From JTS-RE37 sp041744575 (GTDB lineage Bacteria > Bacteroidota > Bacteroidia > Flavobacteriales > Flavobacteriaceae): a stretch of DNA of 64,000 nucleotides. Shown here in pieces: positions 45,218 to 54,726 of this stretch (position 1 is its first letter; the number at the start of each line of letters is the position of its first letter). The position numbers were made by a program, and so were the translations under genes. The stretch is taken from contig JBGTKP010000020.1 in NCBI GenBank assembly GCA_041744575.1, forward strand, positions 8,824 to 72,823, written 5' to 3'. The notes under the pieces were generated by a model. That model was not told the origin of the DNA. It searched no databases and saw only the letters and a list, made by a program, of their open reading frames with translations.

Positions 45218-45667
45218 TCAGCATCCGAACTGGGAAAGATGATGGTCCAGATGCTTATACTGCAGCTGCCCCCATTGTTCAAGTGTAAAGTGCCCGAAGG
45301 CCGGATGGGCTGCCAGTTGACCGAAATTTTGCGTGTTATGAAAATCGTTCACTAACTCGAGTAACGCCTTTTTCTCCTCATAAAAATCCTTTTCAGAAGT
45401 TACCTTGTACTGGCGGACTGTAGGTAAATTACGTTTCCAGGGGGTATCATTGTACAGGGATTTTTTAAAATTACGCAGCAGGATACGCATGATCAGGTTG
45501 GGCTTTTTCAGTACTTCCCGCCCCAACCCGACGGCAAGGGGATGGGTACAATGATTGAGCATCTGTGCAGGTAGCATCACCCCCCATTTTCTTTCCGATG
45601 TCGGTTGCAGATTGTCAATGCGGCTGAGAAGTTCCCCGTAGACAGCTTTGTCAAAAATGGATTTCAT
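45218..45667 (-). CDS. DUF1569 (DinB-like) protein
   Basis: The 149-residue cytoplasmic protein matches DUF1569 by its MLPAQMLNHCTHPLAVGLG segment, PWKRNLPTV, and the C-terminal HPAFGHFTLEQWGQLQYKHLDHHLSQFG. The family belongs to the DinB/YfiT four-helix group, and histidines at the H-x-x-H/HxxxH positions (LNHCTHP, HLDHHL) could bind a metal. Function is unknown. It has its own minus-strand position between mpl (convergent) and radC (divergent). Confidence 0.82.
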   Translation of the reverse strand: MKSIFDKAVYGELLSRIDNLQPTSERKWGVMLPAQMLNHCTHPLAVGLGREVLKKPNLIMRILLRNFKKSLYNDTPWKRNLPTVRQYKVTSEKDFYEEKKALLELVNDFHNTQNFGQLAAHPAFGHFTLEQWGQLQYKHLDHHLSQFGC

Positions 45668-45760
45668 ATCGAAAAATAGTCACTGATAATTTACGAAATC
45701 AACTACATATAAGTCAATTCATATTGTAAATCCATAAAAGCATTTGAAATAATTCCTTCG

Positions 45761-46462
45761 ATGAAACAAAAATCTCCCCACTTTTCCATAAAGGATTGGG
45801 CTCAGGATGACAAACCACGTGAAAAGTTGCTTGATAAAGGCAGATTGACTTTGTCTGATGCCGAACTCATCGCCATTCTGATCGGGTCGGGGAGTGCCAA
45901 TGAAAGTGCTCTTGCATTGGCCAAAAGACTCCTGAGTTCTGTCGACCACAATCTTAATGAGATGGGCAAGCTTTCGATCTCCCAGCTCTGCCAGTTCAGG
46001 GGGATTGGCGCGGCAAAGGCGGCCTCCATCGCGGCGGCTATGGAAATTGGCCGGAGAAGAAGAGAAGAGCGGGGAATCAAACAACAGTTTATTCAAGGCA
46101 GTCAGGGAGCTTATGAATTATTGGAACCGTTGATTGGAGATCTGCCACACGAAGAATTCTGGATCGTATATCTGAATAATAATAACAGAGTGATAAAAAC
46201 TGCGCAACTTAGTAAGGGCGGCATCACAGGGACATTGGTAGACGTGCGCCTTGTTATGAAACAGGCACTTGAGACAGGTGCGGTTGGACTCATCCTCGCT
46301 CATAATCATCCTTCAGGAACACTCAAGCCAAGTGCTGCGGATTCAGGGATCACTCAAAAACTGAAAAAGGCCGCAGAAGCCATGGATATTAAAGTACTCG
46401 ACCATTTGATTATCGCCACCGAAGGCTATTACAGCTTTGCGGATGAACACAACCTTCACTGA
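45761..46462 (+). CDS. radC: RadC-family JAB-domain protein
   Basis: The 233-residue protein has an N-terminal helix-hairpin-helix part (about 10-105, with IGSGSANESA and RGIGAAKAA) and a C-terminal JAMM domain with E131 and the metal-binding HNHPSG (H181, H183) plus D194. RadC proteins were linked to recombination repair but their role is unresolved. The stop codon lies in a small hairpin GAATCA-TCC-TGATTC (46461-46475) without a T run. The gap to 46636 holds only the promoter of the next gene. Confidence 0.92.
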   Translation: MKQKSPHFSIKDWAQDDKPREKLLDKGRLTLSDAELIAILIGSGSANESALALAKRLLSSVDHNLNEMGKLSISQLCQFRGIGAAKAASIAAAMEIGRRRREERGIKQQFIQGSQGAYELLEPLIGDLPHEEFWIVYLNNNNRVIKTAQLSKGGITGTLVDVRLVMKQALETGAVGLILAHNHPSGTLKPSAADSGITQKLKKAAEAMDIKVLDHLIIATEGYYSFADEHNLH

Positions 46463-46612
46463 ATCATCCTGATTCGGCCAACATGGTTCCCGGGACTTCA
46501 ACTGAAATGGTCTGCAGGTCCCGTAGGCTTTGCTTTCTTAAGGATTTGCAATCACCTCATGTAAAACTGACAACATAGCTTGTTATCAGGGTAACCCGGT
46601 ACCCGGAATTTG

Positions 46613-46620
46613 TACCTTTG
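46613..46620 (+). promoter_or_regulatory. Possible -7 box (TACCTTTG) for the deacetylase-like gene
   Basis: An exact TAnnTTTG match, followed by CAC and ending 15 bases before the start codon at 46636. The upstream -33 element is not obvious. Confidence 0.45.
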
Positions 46621-46635
46621 CACTTTTAAGATAGT

Positions 46636-47931
46636 ATGTTATTAGTTTTTACACATAAGATCACGCCCCGCTTTTCATATACTATGAAGCACATTTTTAC
46701 GAGGATGCTTGGGATAGATGTGAAGTATACTACCAAGGTAGAAGATTTTATAAAACATAAAGGACCCAAAATCACTTATACCAAACAACCGCTTCAAAAT
46801 GAATTCTTCGTTCGGAGCAACGACCTTCTTTTTGAAAATGGGGTAAATAAATTACAACTGACCGTTGCTGATTGGGAAGGCGTCCCCTGTTTCTTCAGGA
46901 CAGGCGAACGCAGCAGCCTGCCTTTTGACATTTTTTCCGCCAGTTTTTATTTATTGAGCAGGTATGAAGAATACCTGCCCCACGTGAAAGATATACATGG
47001 CCGGTTTCCACCTGCGGACAGCACCGCTTCGAAAAACCAATTCCTCCACATCCCTGTAGTCGATATATGGGTAAAAAAAATGGTGGGTCTGTTAAAGCAG
47101 CGGTTTCCGGAATTGACTTACCGGGAAAGCAATTATGAATTCACTCCCATTATAGACGTCACTTCTTCCCACTGTTATGCACACCGAGGTTTTATCAGAA
47201 GTATTGCGGGGCTGACGCTCGATCTGGGAAGATTGAAATTTAAGCGGGTTGCGGAGCGGATCGGTGTGTGGTTCCATCCATCAAAGGACCCGTACAATAA
47301 TTACGATTGGCTTGTCAGATTACATAAGCAGTACAAAGTGAAGAGCATGTTCTTCTTTCAGTTTGCGGAATATTCCACCTATGATAAGAATGTATCGCCA
47401 AACAACAACAGGTTCAGGCACCTTATAAAATCCGTATCAGACTACAGTACGGTTGCACTCTCGGCTTCCTATAGTTCCTTTCGCAATATCGAACTCCTGA
47501 TGGCGGAAAAGAAAAAACTCGCGGATGTTATAAACAAACCGATCACCAGCACCAGATTGCGGTATAACCGCGTAGATATTCCTCAAACCTACCGCTGCCT
47601 TGTCGAAGCAGAATTCGGTAATGATTATACGATGGGATACACCCATGAAACCGGGTTCAGGGCAGGAACCTGCAGTCCCTACTATTTCTATGACATCCCT
47701 TTGGAATTGCAGCAACCCATCAAAATTCATCCTTTTGCAATTCATGATTATGCCTTGATCAATGGCAGGTCCGAACAACAGATTCTTGAGCGGCTCGATC
47801 AACTTTATGAAAAGGTGAAAGGCGTGAATGGCCATATGATCCTGATATTCTCCAATGAACTGTTAGGGGGTCATCACCGGGTAAATTGGAAGGATTTATA
47901 CGCCAAAGTGATTCAAAAGTACCATGTTTAA
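46636..47931 (+). CDS. Polysaccharide deacetylase-like protein (DUF7033 type)
   Basis: The 431-residue protein lacks a signal peptide. It begins VFTHKITPRFSYTMKHIF, has an N-terminal DUF7033-like domain with LPFDIFSASFYLLSRYEEYLP, then a carbohydrate-esterase-4-like (NodB) region from about residue 165. The first catalytic motif reads TPIIDVTSSHCYAHRG, so only one of the usual paired aspartates is present. MGYTHETGFRAGTCSPYYFYD is the conserved second part. The activity on a cell-wall or surface polysaccharide is inferred. It overlaps the next gene by eight bases, so the two are translated together. Confidence 0.78.
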   Translation: MLLVFTHKITPRFSYTMKHIFTRMLGIDVKYTTKVEDFIKHKGPKITYTKQPLQNEFFVRSNDLLFENGVNKLQLTVADWEGVPCFFRTGERSSLPFDIFSASFYLLSRYEEYLPHVKDIHGRFPPADSTASKNQFLHIPVVDIWVKKMVGLLKQRFPELTYRESNYEFTPIIDVTSSHCYAHRGFIRSIAGLTLDLGRLKFKRVAERIGVWFHPSKDPYNNYDWLVRLHKQYKVKSMFFFQFAEYSTYDKNVSPNNNRFRHLIKSVSDYSTVALSASYSSFRNIELLMAEKKKLADVINKPITSTRLRYNRVDIPQTYRCLVEAEFGNDYTMGYTHETGFRAGTCSPYYFYDIPLELQQPIKIHPFAIHDYALINGRSEQQILERLDQLYEKVKGVNGHMILIFSNELLGGHHRVNWKDLYAKVIQKYHV

Positions 47932-48613
47932 AGGCGTCGTAACTGATATTTTTTTCGACCTGGATCACACATTATGGGATTTTGACCGGAATTCTGCCCT
48001 CACCTTCGAACGCATTCTGAAAGACCACGACATTACAATCGATATTACACATTTTCTAAAAGTGTATGTTCCTGTAAATCTGGCCTATTGGAAATTGTAC
48101 AGGGAAGATAAAATTGACCAGGACACCTTGCGCTTCAGCAGGCTGCATGATTCCTTTACCAGTTTGGGACATACACTTCCAAAAGAAATGATCAGTTCAC
48201 TGGCGAAGGACTATATTGCGCACCTGACAGGATTTAATCATCTGTTTCCCTTCGCCATCGACATCCTTGAATACCTCAAACCCGATTACAGGCTTCATAT
48301 AATTACCAACGGTTTCAAAGAAACACAGGAAAAGAAATTGCGCAATTCCGGCATCCTCACTTATTTTGACAAAGTGGTCAATTCTGAGATGGCCGGGGTA
48401 AAAAAACCCAATCCTTTGATTTTTGAATTGGCACTGGAGCTGGCAGGAACTACCCCAGCCAGAGCACTTATGATCGGAGACAGCCTGGAAGCAGACATCC
48501 TTGGCGCACGGGCGGTGGGACTGCATACACTGCATTTTAATGCGCACGGGGAAAGTACAAACGACCATGGCCAAATGATTACCGATTTAAGTGAAATAAA
48601 AACTTATTTATAG
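47924..48613 (+). CDS. yjjG: HAD-family noncanonical pyrimidine nucleotidase (YjjG-like)
   Basis: The 229-residue enzyme has the HAD nucleophile motif FFDLDHTLWDF with D12 and D14, motif II IITNGFKETQ, the motif III lysine in VNSEMAGVKKPNP, and motif IV MIGDSLEADILGA. The C1 cap and length match the YjjG group, which removes phosphate from abnormal pyrimidine nucleotides. The start overlaps the preceding gene by eight bases. A weak hairpin (AACATA/TATGTT, 48624-48640) follows the stop. Confidence 0.87.
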   Translation: MFKGVVTDIFFDLDHTLWDFDRNSALTFERILKDHDITIDITHFLKVYVPVNLAYWKLYREDKIDQDTLRFSRLHDSFTSLGHTLPKEMISSLAKDYIAHLTGFNHLFPFAIDILEYLKPDYRLHIITNGFKETQEKKLRNSGILTYFDKVVNSEMAGVKKPNPLIFELALELAGTTPARALMIGDSLEADILGARAVGLHTLHFNAHGESTNDHGQMITDLSEIKTYL

Positions 48614-48694
48614 AGTTATATAGAACATACACCTTATGTTTTATACCGGGAATCGTGGTTTCCAGCCTTTCATAGCCATAAACAGGTATTTAAA

Positions 48695-49246
48695 ATGAAA
48701 AATAGTACTAGAAGCTTTTTTAAGGCACTTCTGCCCTTTTGCCTTCTTGCATCCTGTGCGGAACCACAGGATTTCTCGCAATTTGACGATCTCGAAATTA
48801 CGCCAGTCGTAGAAGGAAGCATCCTTTATGTGGAATCTCCTGAAAGTGTTATCAATCAGATCGAGGGTATCAACTTTATTACACAGGACTTTAATTTTGA
48901 CGCCTTCAGCGAGGATTTTGTAGCCGAAAGGACTATAGACGGGGTAGTGATATACGAGGTGGAGAATACAACCAGTAAACGTCTCAACATCATGGTCGAA
49001 TTTCTGGATGAAGCGGAGACTGTATTGGACACAGAAATATTTGCCGTAGATCCGGCACCAACTTCCATTTTAAGAAGAGAGATTTCTTATGGAGGCGCCT
49101 CTGGTCGCAGTATTGATATTATCAGAAATACCTCAAGCCTCAGGGTAGGTGCAGAAAATCTTGGAGACAATTCCACTACCTCTATCCTTCCGGATCCAAA
49201 AATTATTCTTCGCACCAGTGCAAAATTAAGGATCCGTCTGAAATGA
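48695..49246 (+). CDS. Lipoprotein of unknown function, first of a three-gene envelope module
   Basis: The 183-residue protein has a signal with lipobox LLASC (C21). The mature region is beta-rich with no family I recognise, for example ILYVESPESVINQ and EVENTTSKRLNIMVEFLDE, which looks like a beta-sandwich segment. It overlaps the following outer-membrane gene (ATGA at 49243-49246), a strong sign that both work together, for example as a lipoprotein accessory of the barrel. No enzyme motif is seen. Confidence 0.72.
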   Translation: MKNSTRSFFKALLPFCLLASCAEPQDFSQFDDLEITPVVEGSILYVESPESVINQIEGINFITQDFNFDAFSEDFVAERTIDGVVIYEVENTTSKRLNIMVEFLDEAETVLDTEIFAVDPAPTSILRREISYGGASGRSIDIIRNTSSLRVGAENLGDNSTTSILPDPKIILRTSAKLRIRLK

Positions 49247-50697
49247 CTTATGTGCGTGGCCTGCTAATGACTCTACTCCTGGGCTGCATCACCATGCATG
49301 CCCAGAACAAGGAACTGCTCTATGATTTCACAGATATTCCTCAGGCCCTGCTGATCAATCCTGGGATGAAAACCAGTTCAGAATGGTATGCAGGCATCCC
49401 ATTGCTTTCCGGAATCTCCTTTCAGGTCGGGACGAGCGGTTTTACCGTAGATGATATTTTTGCCGATGACGGCCTGGATATCAACGATAAAATAAGGGAC
49501 CGGGTCATCTACAGTGCAGATATTACGGATGAACTCAGCGGTACCTATCAGGTCGAACTCCTGAGCGGGGGGTTCAGGCGTCAGAACCGGCCTTCCGATT
49601 TTTATTCCTTTGGGATTTACAATGAAGGAGATGCTATTGGCTATTGGATGAGGGATCTGGCCATTCTGGCGTACGAAGGAAATGCGGATCAGTTGGGAAG
49701 AAGATTCAATCTGGGCCACCTTAAAACCAGGGGTGAAGTACTCAATGTTTTTCATTTTGGTCTCAACAGACGGATGAGCGATAAATTAACCGTGGGAGCC
49801 CGTGCCAAAGTATATTCCGGCATTATTGCCTACAAATCAACGCATAACAGGGGTTACTTCTTAACTACCGCAGGGCAGCAGAATTTGCTGGCAAATACCA
49901 TAGAGGCAGATCTTGAATTAAGAACCTCAGGCCTTGAAAAATTACGGGAAATATTGACTGACGATACAAGTGATCATGCTGCGGAAATAAGAAAACTGGC
50001 ATTGAAAAGAGGGTTCCTGGGTGGAGATCTCGGACTGGGGGTCGATCTTGGCCTATCCTACAATCTGAATGAAAAAACGGTCTTTACCGCCAGTCTTCTC
50101 GATCTGGGTTTTATGTACCATACCTCGGATGTGCGGAGTTTTACATTGAGGGGTAATGCCACCGTCGAAGGGGTGCAGGTGATCCTTCCTGATGCGTTTT
50201 CAGATCCCGACAGGGATTTCTGGCAAAGCCTTATCGATGACGTTCAGGATCTCGTGCCATTTGAAGAAGACAACAATGCCTATATCTCATTCCGACCTAC
50301 AAAGTTGTATTCCTCGATCCGGTACAATTTTGGTGAGCCAGTTGCTTCCATGGCAGATTGCGACTGCAGCTACAAAGTCTCCGGGCGAAGGAATCTTGAC
50401 ATGGGCTATACCAACGGCCTGGGCTTGCAGCTTTACGCCATCAATCGACCGCGTGGCCCTCAAACGGCACTCAGTGCCTTCTATATGCGAAAGCTGGGGC
50501 GGGTCCTTGCCCTCAAGACCACTTACACCATTGATAAATTCTCCACAACCAATATCGGACTTGGTTTGAATCTACAGGCCGGACCTGTCAATTTTTATGT
50601 GATGGCAGACAACTTGCTGGCTTATCGAAACATCGCGGACAGTCATTATGCATCTTTACAATTCGGATTAAATATCATATCTTGGGGAAAGAATTGA
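49243..50697 (+). CDS. DUF5723 outer-membrane beta-barrel protein
   Basis: The 484-residue protein has a signal peptide ending MHAQ (residue 21) and a long series of amphipathic strands ending in SLQFGLNIISWGK, as expected for a barrel. The N-terminus (LLYDFTDIPQALLINPGMKTS) resembles DUF5723 and the porin-like PorV/PorP group. Substrate and function are unknown. It is coupled by overlap to the lipoprotein gene before it, and the next gene starts eight bases later. Confidence 0.78.
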   Translation: MTYVRGLLMTLLLGCITMHAQNKELLYDFTDIPQALLINPGMKTSSEWYAGIPLLSGISFQVGTSGFTVDDIFADDGLDINDKIRDRVIYSADITDELSGTYQVELLSGGFRRQNRPSDFYSFGIYNEGDAIGYWMRDLAILAYEGNADQLGRRFNLGHLKTRGEVLNVFHFGLNRRMSDKLTVGARAKVYSGIIAYKSTHNRGYFLTTAGQQNLLANTIEADLELRTSGLEKLREILTDDTSDHAAEIRKLALKRGFLGGDLGLGVDLGLSYNLNEKTVFTASLLDLGFMYHTSDVRSFTLRGNATVEGVQVILPDAFSDPDRDFWQSLIDDVQDLVPFEEDNNAYISFRPTKLYSSIRYNFGEPVASMADCDCSYKVSGRRNLDMGYTNGLGLQLYAINRPRGPQTALSAFYMRKLGRVLALKTTYTIDKFSTTNIGLGLNLQAGPVNFYVMADNLLAYRNIADSHYASLQFGLNIISWGKN

Positions 50698-50704
50698 TCC
50701 TGAA

Positions 50705-51571
50705 ATGACAATGAAATATGTACTCCTCATCAGCCTTTTCATGGGGGCTTCCATCCTCCACGCTCAGGAAGTCATGAATGCCTACAAATATATCATCGTC
50801 CCTAAAAAATTTGAGGGATTCAGATCGGAAAATCAATACCAGACCAGCACTCTCGTTAAATACCTGCTGACAAATCATGGTTTTAATGCTGTATACGAGG
50901 ACGAATTACCCGAAGATCTTAATAAAAACCGTTGTCTGGGACTTTTGGCCCAACTGCTTGACAGTTCTTCTATGTTTTCTACCAAAGCAGCCCTGTTATT
51001 CAAGGATTGCCAATCCGGGGAAATATTTAGAACACCGGAGGGCGTGAGTAAGGTAAAGGACTTTAAAGGCGCTTATCAGGAGGTTTTGAGGGATGCTTTT
51101 AACGTCTTCAATGAATATAGTTATGCCTATGACCCTGCAGATGATGCATCGCAGAGCGCAACCGTGAATTTTGACAATGATGTCAGAACGGTGGAGGAGA
51201 ACTTACCATTTACCTCCGCGCCACCTGATAATACAACTGTTATCAGTGTTACAACCCCTCAGGACCAACGATACGAAAACAGGAAACCCACTCCTTCTGC
51301 CATGCGGAAAGCCGCTGAAATTCCTTCCGAGTCCGATCAGGTAAATGCTGCCGGAGAAATATGGTATGCCCAGCCCATTCCCAATGGCTACCAGTTGGTC
51401 GACAACACGCCAAGTGTTCGCATGAAGATTTATACCAGCTCGCTGCCAGATGTATTTATTGCAACCGGAGATGCAACCAGCGGACTTATTTATAAAAAGG
51501 ATGCCATGTGGATCTATGAATTCCTGGAAGATGGCCGACTGCAGACCAGGAACCTGACCCTCAAGTTTTAG
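50705..51571 (+). CDS. Secreted protein of unknown function, third of the envelope module
   Basis: The 288-residue protein has a signal peptide ending LHAQ (residue 20) and begins MTMKYVLLI; a second ATG two codons in is equally good. The N-terminal half (about 25-130) resembles a small alpha/beta domain (YKYIIVPKKFEGFRSENQYQ, GFNAVYEDELPEDL, LFKDCQSGEIF). The C-terminal third holds a proline/asparagine-rich linker and a beta segment (WYAQPIPNGYQLVDNTPSV). I do not recognise the family. The 3' end overlaps the converging rarA by four bases. Confidence 0.72.
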   Translation: MTMKYVLLISLFMGASILHAQEVMNAYKYIIVPKKFEGFRSENQYQTSTLVKYLLTNHGFNAVYEDELPEDLNKNRCLGLLAQLLDSSSMFSTKAALLFKDCQSGEIFRTPEGVSKVKDFKGAYQEVLRDAFNVFNEYSYAYDPADDASQSATVNFDNDVRTVEENLPFTSAPPDNTTVISVTTPQDQRYENRKPTPSAMRKAAEIPSESDQVNAAGEIWYAQPIPNGYQLVDNTPSVRMKIYTSSLPDVFIATGDATSGLIYKKDAMWIYEFLEDGRLQTRNLTLKF

Positions 51572-52845
51572 AAAGTATATTTATCTTTCCAGCGATTTTT
51601 GAGAAATGACTTAATATCATTCTCCCGCGTGTTTTGTCCGGGGAGGTAAAAAGAGGCTCCTGAAAGTGCCTCAGGTAAAAATTCCTGATCCACAAAATTG
51701 GACTGATAATTATGGGCATATTTGTAATCGCTCCCGTATCCCAAGTCCTTCATCAATCGTGTGGGAGCGTTCCGGATCCCAAGTGGAACGGGGAGATCAC
51801 CGTGCTTGGATACAGCTTCCTGTGCTTTTATCAGCGCGGAATAACTCGTATTGCTTTTAGGTGAGGTCGCCAGGTATACGGCGCATTGGCTCAGGAGGAT
51901 CCCCGCTTCAGGATAACCGATGACCGTTACTGCCTGGAAGGTGCTGTTGGCAAATACCAGTGCGGTTGGATTGGCCATGCCTATATCTTCGGATGCGGAA
52001 ATAACAAGGCGCCTCGCAATAAATTTAACGTCTTCCCCCCCGGCGATCATTCTGGCCAACCAGTAAACAGCACCATTGGGATCACTGCCGCGGATCGATT
52101 TTATAAAGGCAGATATGATATCATAATGCTGTTCCCCTGTTTTATCATAGAGCACTGTGTTCTTCTGAACTTTCTCCATCACGAGGTCATCAGTAAGGGT
52201 AATATCCTCCCCTTCTTCCGAGGCGACCACAAGCTCGAAAATATTAAGCAGTTTTCTGCCATCCCCCCCGGAAAGCCTCATCAGCGCCTCAGTTTCCTTC
52301 AGGATGATATTTTTGGACTGCAGCCAGGAATCCTGTGCCATCGCCCTCTGTAAAAGCTTCTCCAGGTCCTCTCTTCCAAAGGGATGTAACACATACACCT
52401 GACAGCGTGAAAGGAGTGCTGGAATCACCTCAAAACTGGGATTTTCCGTCGTGGCCCCGATCAGGGTTACCCATCCTTTCTCCACTGCTCCGAGAAGCGA
52501 GTCCTGTTGGGATTTACTGAACCTGTGAATTTCGTCAATAAACAGGATAGGATTGCTGGTAGTAAATAATCCTCCTTTTTGTTTGGCTTTTTCAATGATC
52601 TCACGCACCTCCTTTACGCCACTGTTAATCGCACTTAAATTGTAAAAAGGGCGTTTGCTTTCAAGGGCGATTATATGGGCCAGTGTCGTCTTGCCTGTCC
52701 CCGGCGGCCCCCAGAGAATCAGTGAAGGAACCTGACCTTTTTTGATCTGTGTCGTTAAGGAGCCGGAAGTACCAACCAGATGGTGCTGACTTATATAGTC
52801 CTCCAGGCTCACGGGCCTGACCCGTTCTGCCAGCGGTTCATTCAT
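51568..52845 (-). CDS. rarA: Replication-associated recombination protein A (MgsA)
   Basis: RarA is an AAA+ ATPase that acts at stalled forks and single-stranded DNA. The 425-residue protein has Walker A WGPPGTGKTT at residues 45-54, Walker B ILFIDEIHRF near 99-108, the sensor ATTENPSFEV, and the C-terminal domain with GSDPNGAVYWLARMI and PTALVFAN. The start gives MNEPLAERVRPVSLEDYISQ, the usual N-terminus. Confidence 0.94.
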   Translation of the reverse strand: MNEPLAERVRPVSLEDYISQHHLVGTSGSLTTQIKKGQVPSLILWGPPGTGKTTLAHIIALESKRPFYNLSAINSGVKEVREIIEKAKQKGGLFTTSNPILFIDEIHRFSKSQQDSLLGAVEKGWVTLIGATTENPSFEVIPALLSRCQVYVLHPFGREDLEKLLQRAMAQDSWLQSKNIILKETEALMRLSGGDGRKLLNIFELVVASEEGEDITLTDDLVMEKVQKNTVLYDKTGEQHYDIISAFIKSIRGSDPNGAVYWLARMIAGGEDVKFIARRLVISASEDIGMANPTALVFANSTFQAVTVIGYPEAGILLSQCAVYLATSPKSNTSYSALIKAQEAVSKHGDLPVPLGIRNAPTRLMKDLGYGSDYKYAHNYQSNFVDQEFLPEALSGASFYLPGQNTRENDIKSFLKNRWKDKYTF

Positions 52846-52934
52846 AACATAAAAGTAGTGAATTAATTAGATGACAATTTATCAGGTTTCCGGATTGTGG
52901 CCGTTTTCTTGATACCTTAGAATTAAAAGATTCC

Positions 52935-53696
52935 ATGTCCGGTACAGAAACATTCCGGTATACGCACAGTGTGCTTTTGGCCCCTTTCCTGGCAGTGCTG
53001 GCTATTTGGGCCATCTTCTGGGCTGAGATTCGTTTTGGGTTGAATCTCAATCATTTTGGCGTCTATCCCCGTACGTTGAAAGGACTGGGAGGAATTATCT
53101 GCAGTCCGTTTATACATGACTCCCTGGAGCACCTCTATAATAACACCATTCCGGTCGCCATACTCCTGGCGGCCTTATTTTATTTTTACAGGACGGTTTC
53201 TATGAAGGTGTTGCTGCTAGGTTTAGTACTTACAGGTGGTATCACCTGGATCATCGCCAGACCGTCTTATCACATTGGTGCCAGTGGAATTATCTATTTG
53301 CTTGCAAGTTTTATCTTTTTTAAAGGAGTTTTTACAAAGCATTACCGGTTGGTTGCACTTTCCCTGGGGGTTGTTTTTATCTACGGAAGCCTCTTGTGGT
53401 ATATTTTTCCTGTGGAAGATGGAATTTCCTGGGAAGGACACCTGGGCGGTTTTATTTCAGGCCTTATCCTGGCATTTTTGATCAGGGCCGAGGTCCCTGA
53501 ATTGCGCAAATATGCCTGGGAAAAGTCAGATTTCAGGGAGGAAGATGATCCTTTTTTAAGGCATTTTGACAAAGATGGCAATTTCATTGAGCAGCCTGAT
53601 GCGGAGTACATTGAAGGGAAGTACTTCCGCAAGCCTGAGATTTCCAGCCGGCGTTCGGAAGAAGACAAGCAGCAAGGGCGTGAAGAGATAGGTTAG
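52935..53696 (+). CDS. Rhomboid-family intramembrane serine protease
   Basis: The 253-residue protein has six or seven membrane segments and the catalytic dyad S117 (HIGASGIIY, GxSG) and H169 (WEGHLGGFISG). HDSLEHLYNN at 61-70 is the conserved H-x-x-x-N segment near TM2. A hydrophilic C-terminal tail of about 75 residues is rich in acidic and basic residues. Substrate is unknown. It is divergent from rarA, with 89 bases between them. Confidence 0.9.
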   Translation: MSGTETFRYTHSVLLAPFLAVLAIWAIFWAEIRFGLNLNHFGVYPRTLKGLGGIICSPFIHDSLEHLYNNTIPVAILLAALFYFYRTVSMKVLLLGLVLTGGITWIIARPSYHIGASGIIYLLASFIFFKGVFTKHYRLVALSLGVVFIYGSLLWYIFPVEDGISWEGHLGGFISGLILAFLIRAEVPELRKYAWEKSDFREEDDPFLRHFDKDGNFIEQPDAEYIEGKYFRKPEISSRRSEEDKQQGREEIG

Positions 53697-53869
53697 GGCA
53701 ATAGAGGTGTGTTTGGTGTAATTGTTAAGGTGAATAACGGTTAAGCTTTTTGCGTCGAAAATTCTCTTTCCATGACCCTAAAGGGCAATAATTTTCTCTA
53801 TCAATGCTCTTTTATAGGATTTTTCCTCCCTTTTGGAGTTGGGGAACAGAAAAATCCAGTTTCATTGGC

Positions 53870-54637
53870 CTATACATTATTCACATTTATAAATATCTGG
53901 TTCAGGGAACGCTGCCGTATCACTTCATAAAGAAAGACCCCACAAGCCACAGAAACATTGAGAGAAGCTATTTCACCCAGGATTGGAAGCTTGCCCGCAT
54001 GGTCCGCCATCTTTAGAATGGAAGGGGAGATTCCCTTGTCTTCAGAACCCATGATGAGAGCCAGAGGTACATTGAGCGGCAAATCGTGAACCAGAGTATT
54101 ACTTTTCTCCGAAGCTGCTACCACACGGATCCCGGAGGCCTGCAAATAGAAAATGGCATCCTTCAGATGATCCACTTTGCTGATGGGAACCTTAAAAGCA
54201 GCTCCGGCGGAAGTTTTAATGGTATCCGCTGTGACCGGTGCCCCTCCTTTTTTTGGAATGACAATCCCATCAACTCCTGTACATTCGGCAGTTCGGATAA
54301 TGGCCCCAAAATTACGGACATCGGAAAGTTGGTCCAACAACAGGAAAAATGGTTTTTCCTTAGTAGCAATGACCTGTTCAACAAGGCTTTCAAAGGGATG
54401 AAAGGCAATGGGGGACATACTGGCAATGACTCCCTGGTGGTTTTTAGGGCTTAACTTGTTGAGCTTCTCGACAGGGACGTAGGAACTGCTGATCCCTTGT
54501 TTGCGAACCAGTGATTCCAGGGTTCGGGACAGCTCCCCTTTGAGACCTTTCTGAATGAATATCTTATCAATGGGCTCATTGGCCTGAATGGCTTCAATAA
54601 CGGCTCGAAGGCCATAGATGCGGGTAGCATTTTCCAT
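53870..54637 (-). CDS. rlmB: 23S rRNA (guanosine-2251-2'-O)-methyltransferase
   Basis: A SPOUT/SpoU-family ribose methyltransferase of 255 residues. The N-terminal RNA-binding domain (IYGLRAVIEAIQANEPIDKIF) is followed by the trefoil-knot domain with LLDQLSDVRNFGAIIRTAECTG split over the interface, LALIMGSEDKGISPSI and EIASLNVSVACGVFLYEV, all typical of RlmB/TrmH. A minus-strand TATCTTTG box lies at 54642-54649, only four bases before the start codon, so if used it would give an almost leaderless mRNA. The 173 bases between its stop and the rhomboid stop hold nothing clear. Confidence 0.9.
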   Translation of the reverse strand: MENATRIYGLRAVIEAIQANEPIDKIFIQKGLKGELSRTLESLVRKQGISSSYVPVEKLNKLSPKNHQGVIASMSPIAFHPFESLVEQVIATKEKPFFLLLDQLSDVRNFGAIIRTAECTGVDGIVIPKKGGAPVTADTIKTSAGAAFKVPISKVDHLKDAIFYLQASGIRVVAASEKSNTLVHDLPLNVPLALIMGSEDKGISPSILKMADHAGKLPILGEIASLNVSVACGVFLYEVIRQRSLNQIFINVNNV

Positions 54638-54726
54638 GCATCAAAGATATGTAAAAACAGACGCGAAGAGTTCCGTGGAAAGGATATTCGGACCTGACCC
54701 TTATATCTTTGTACCCATCAAATTTC

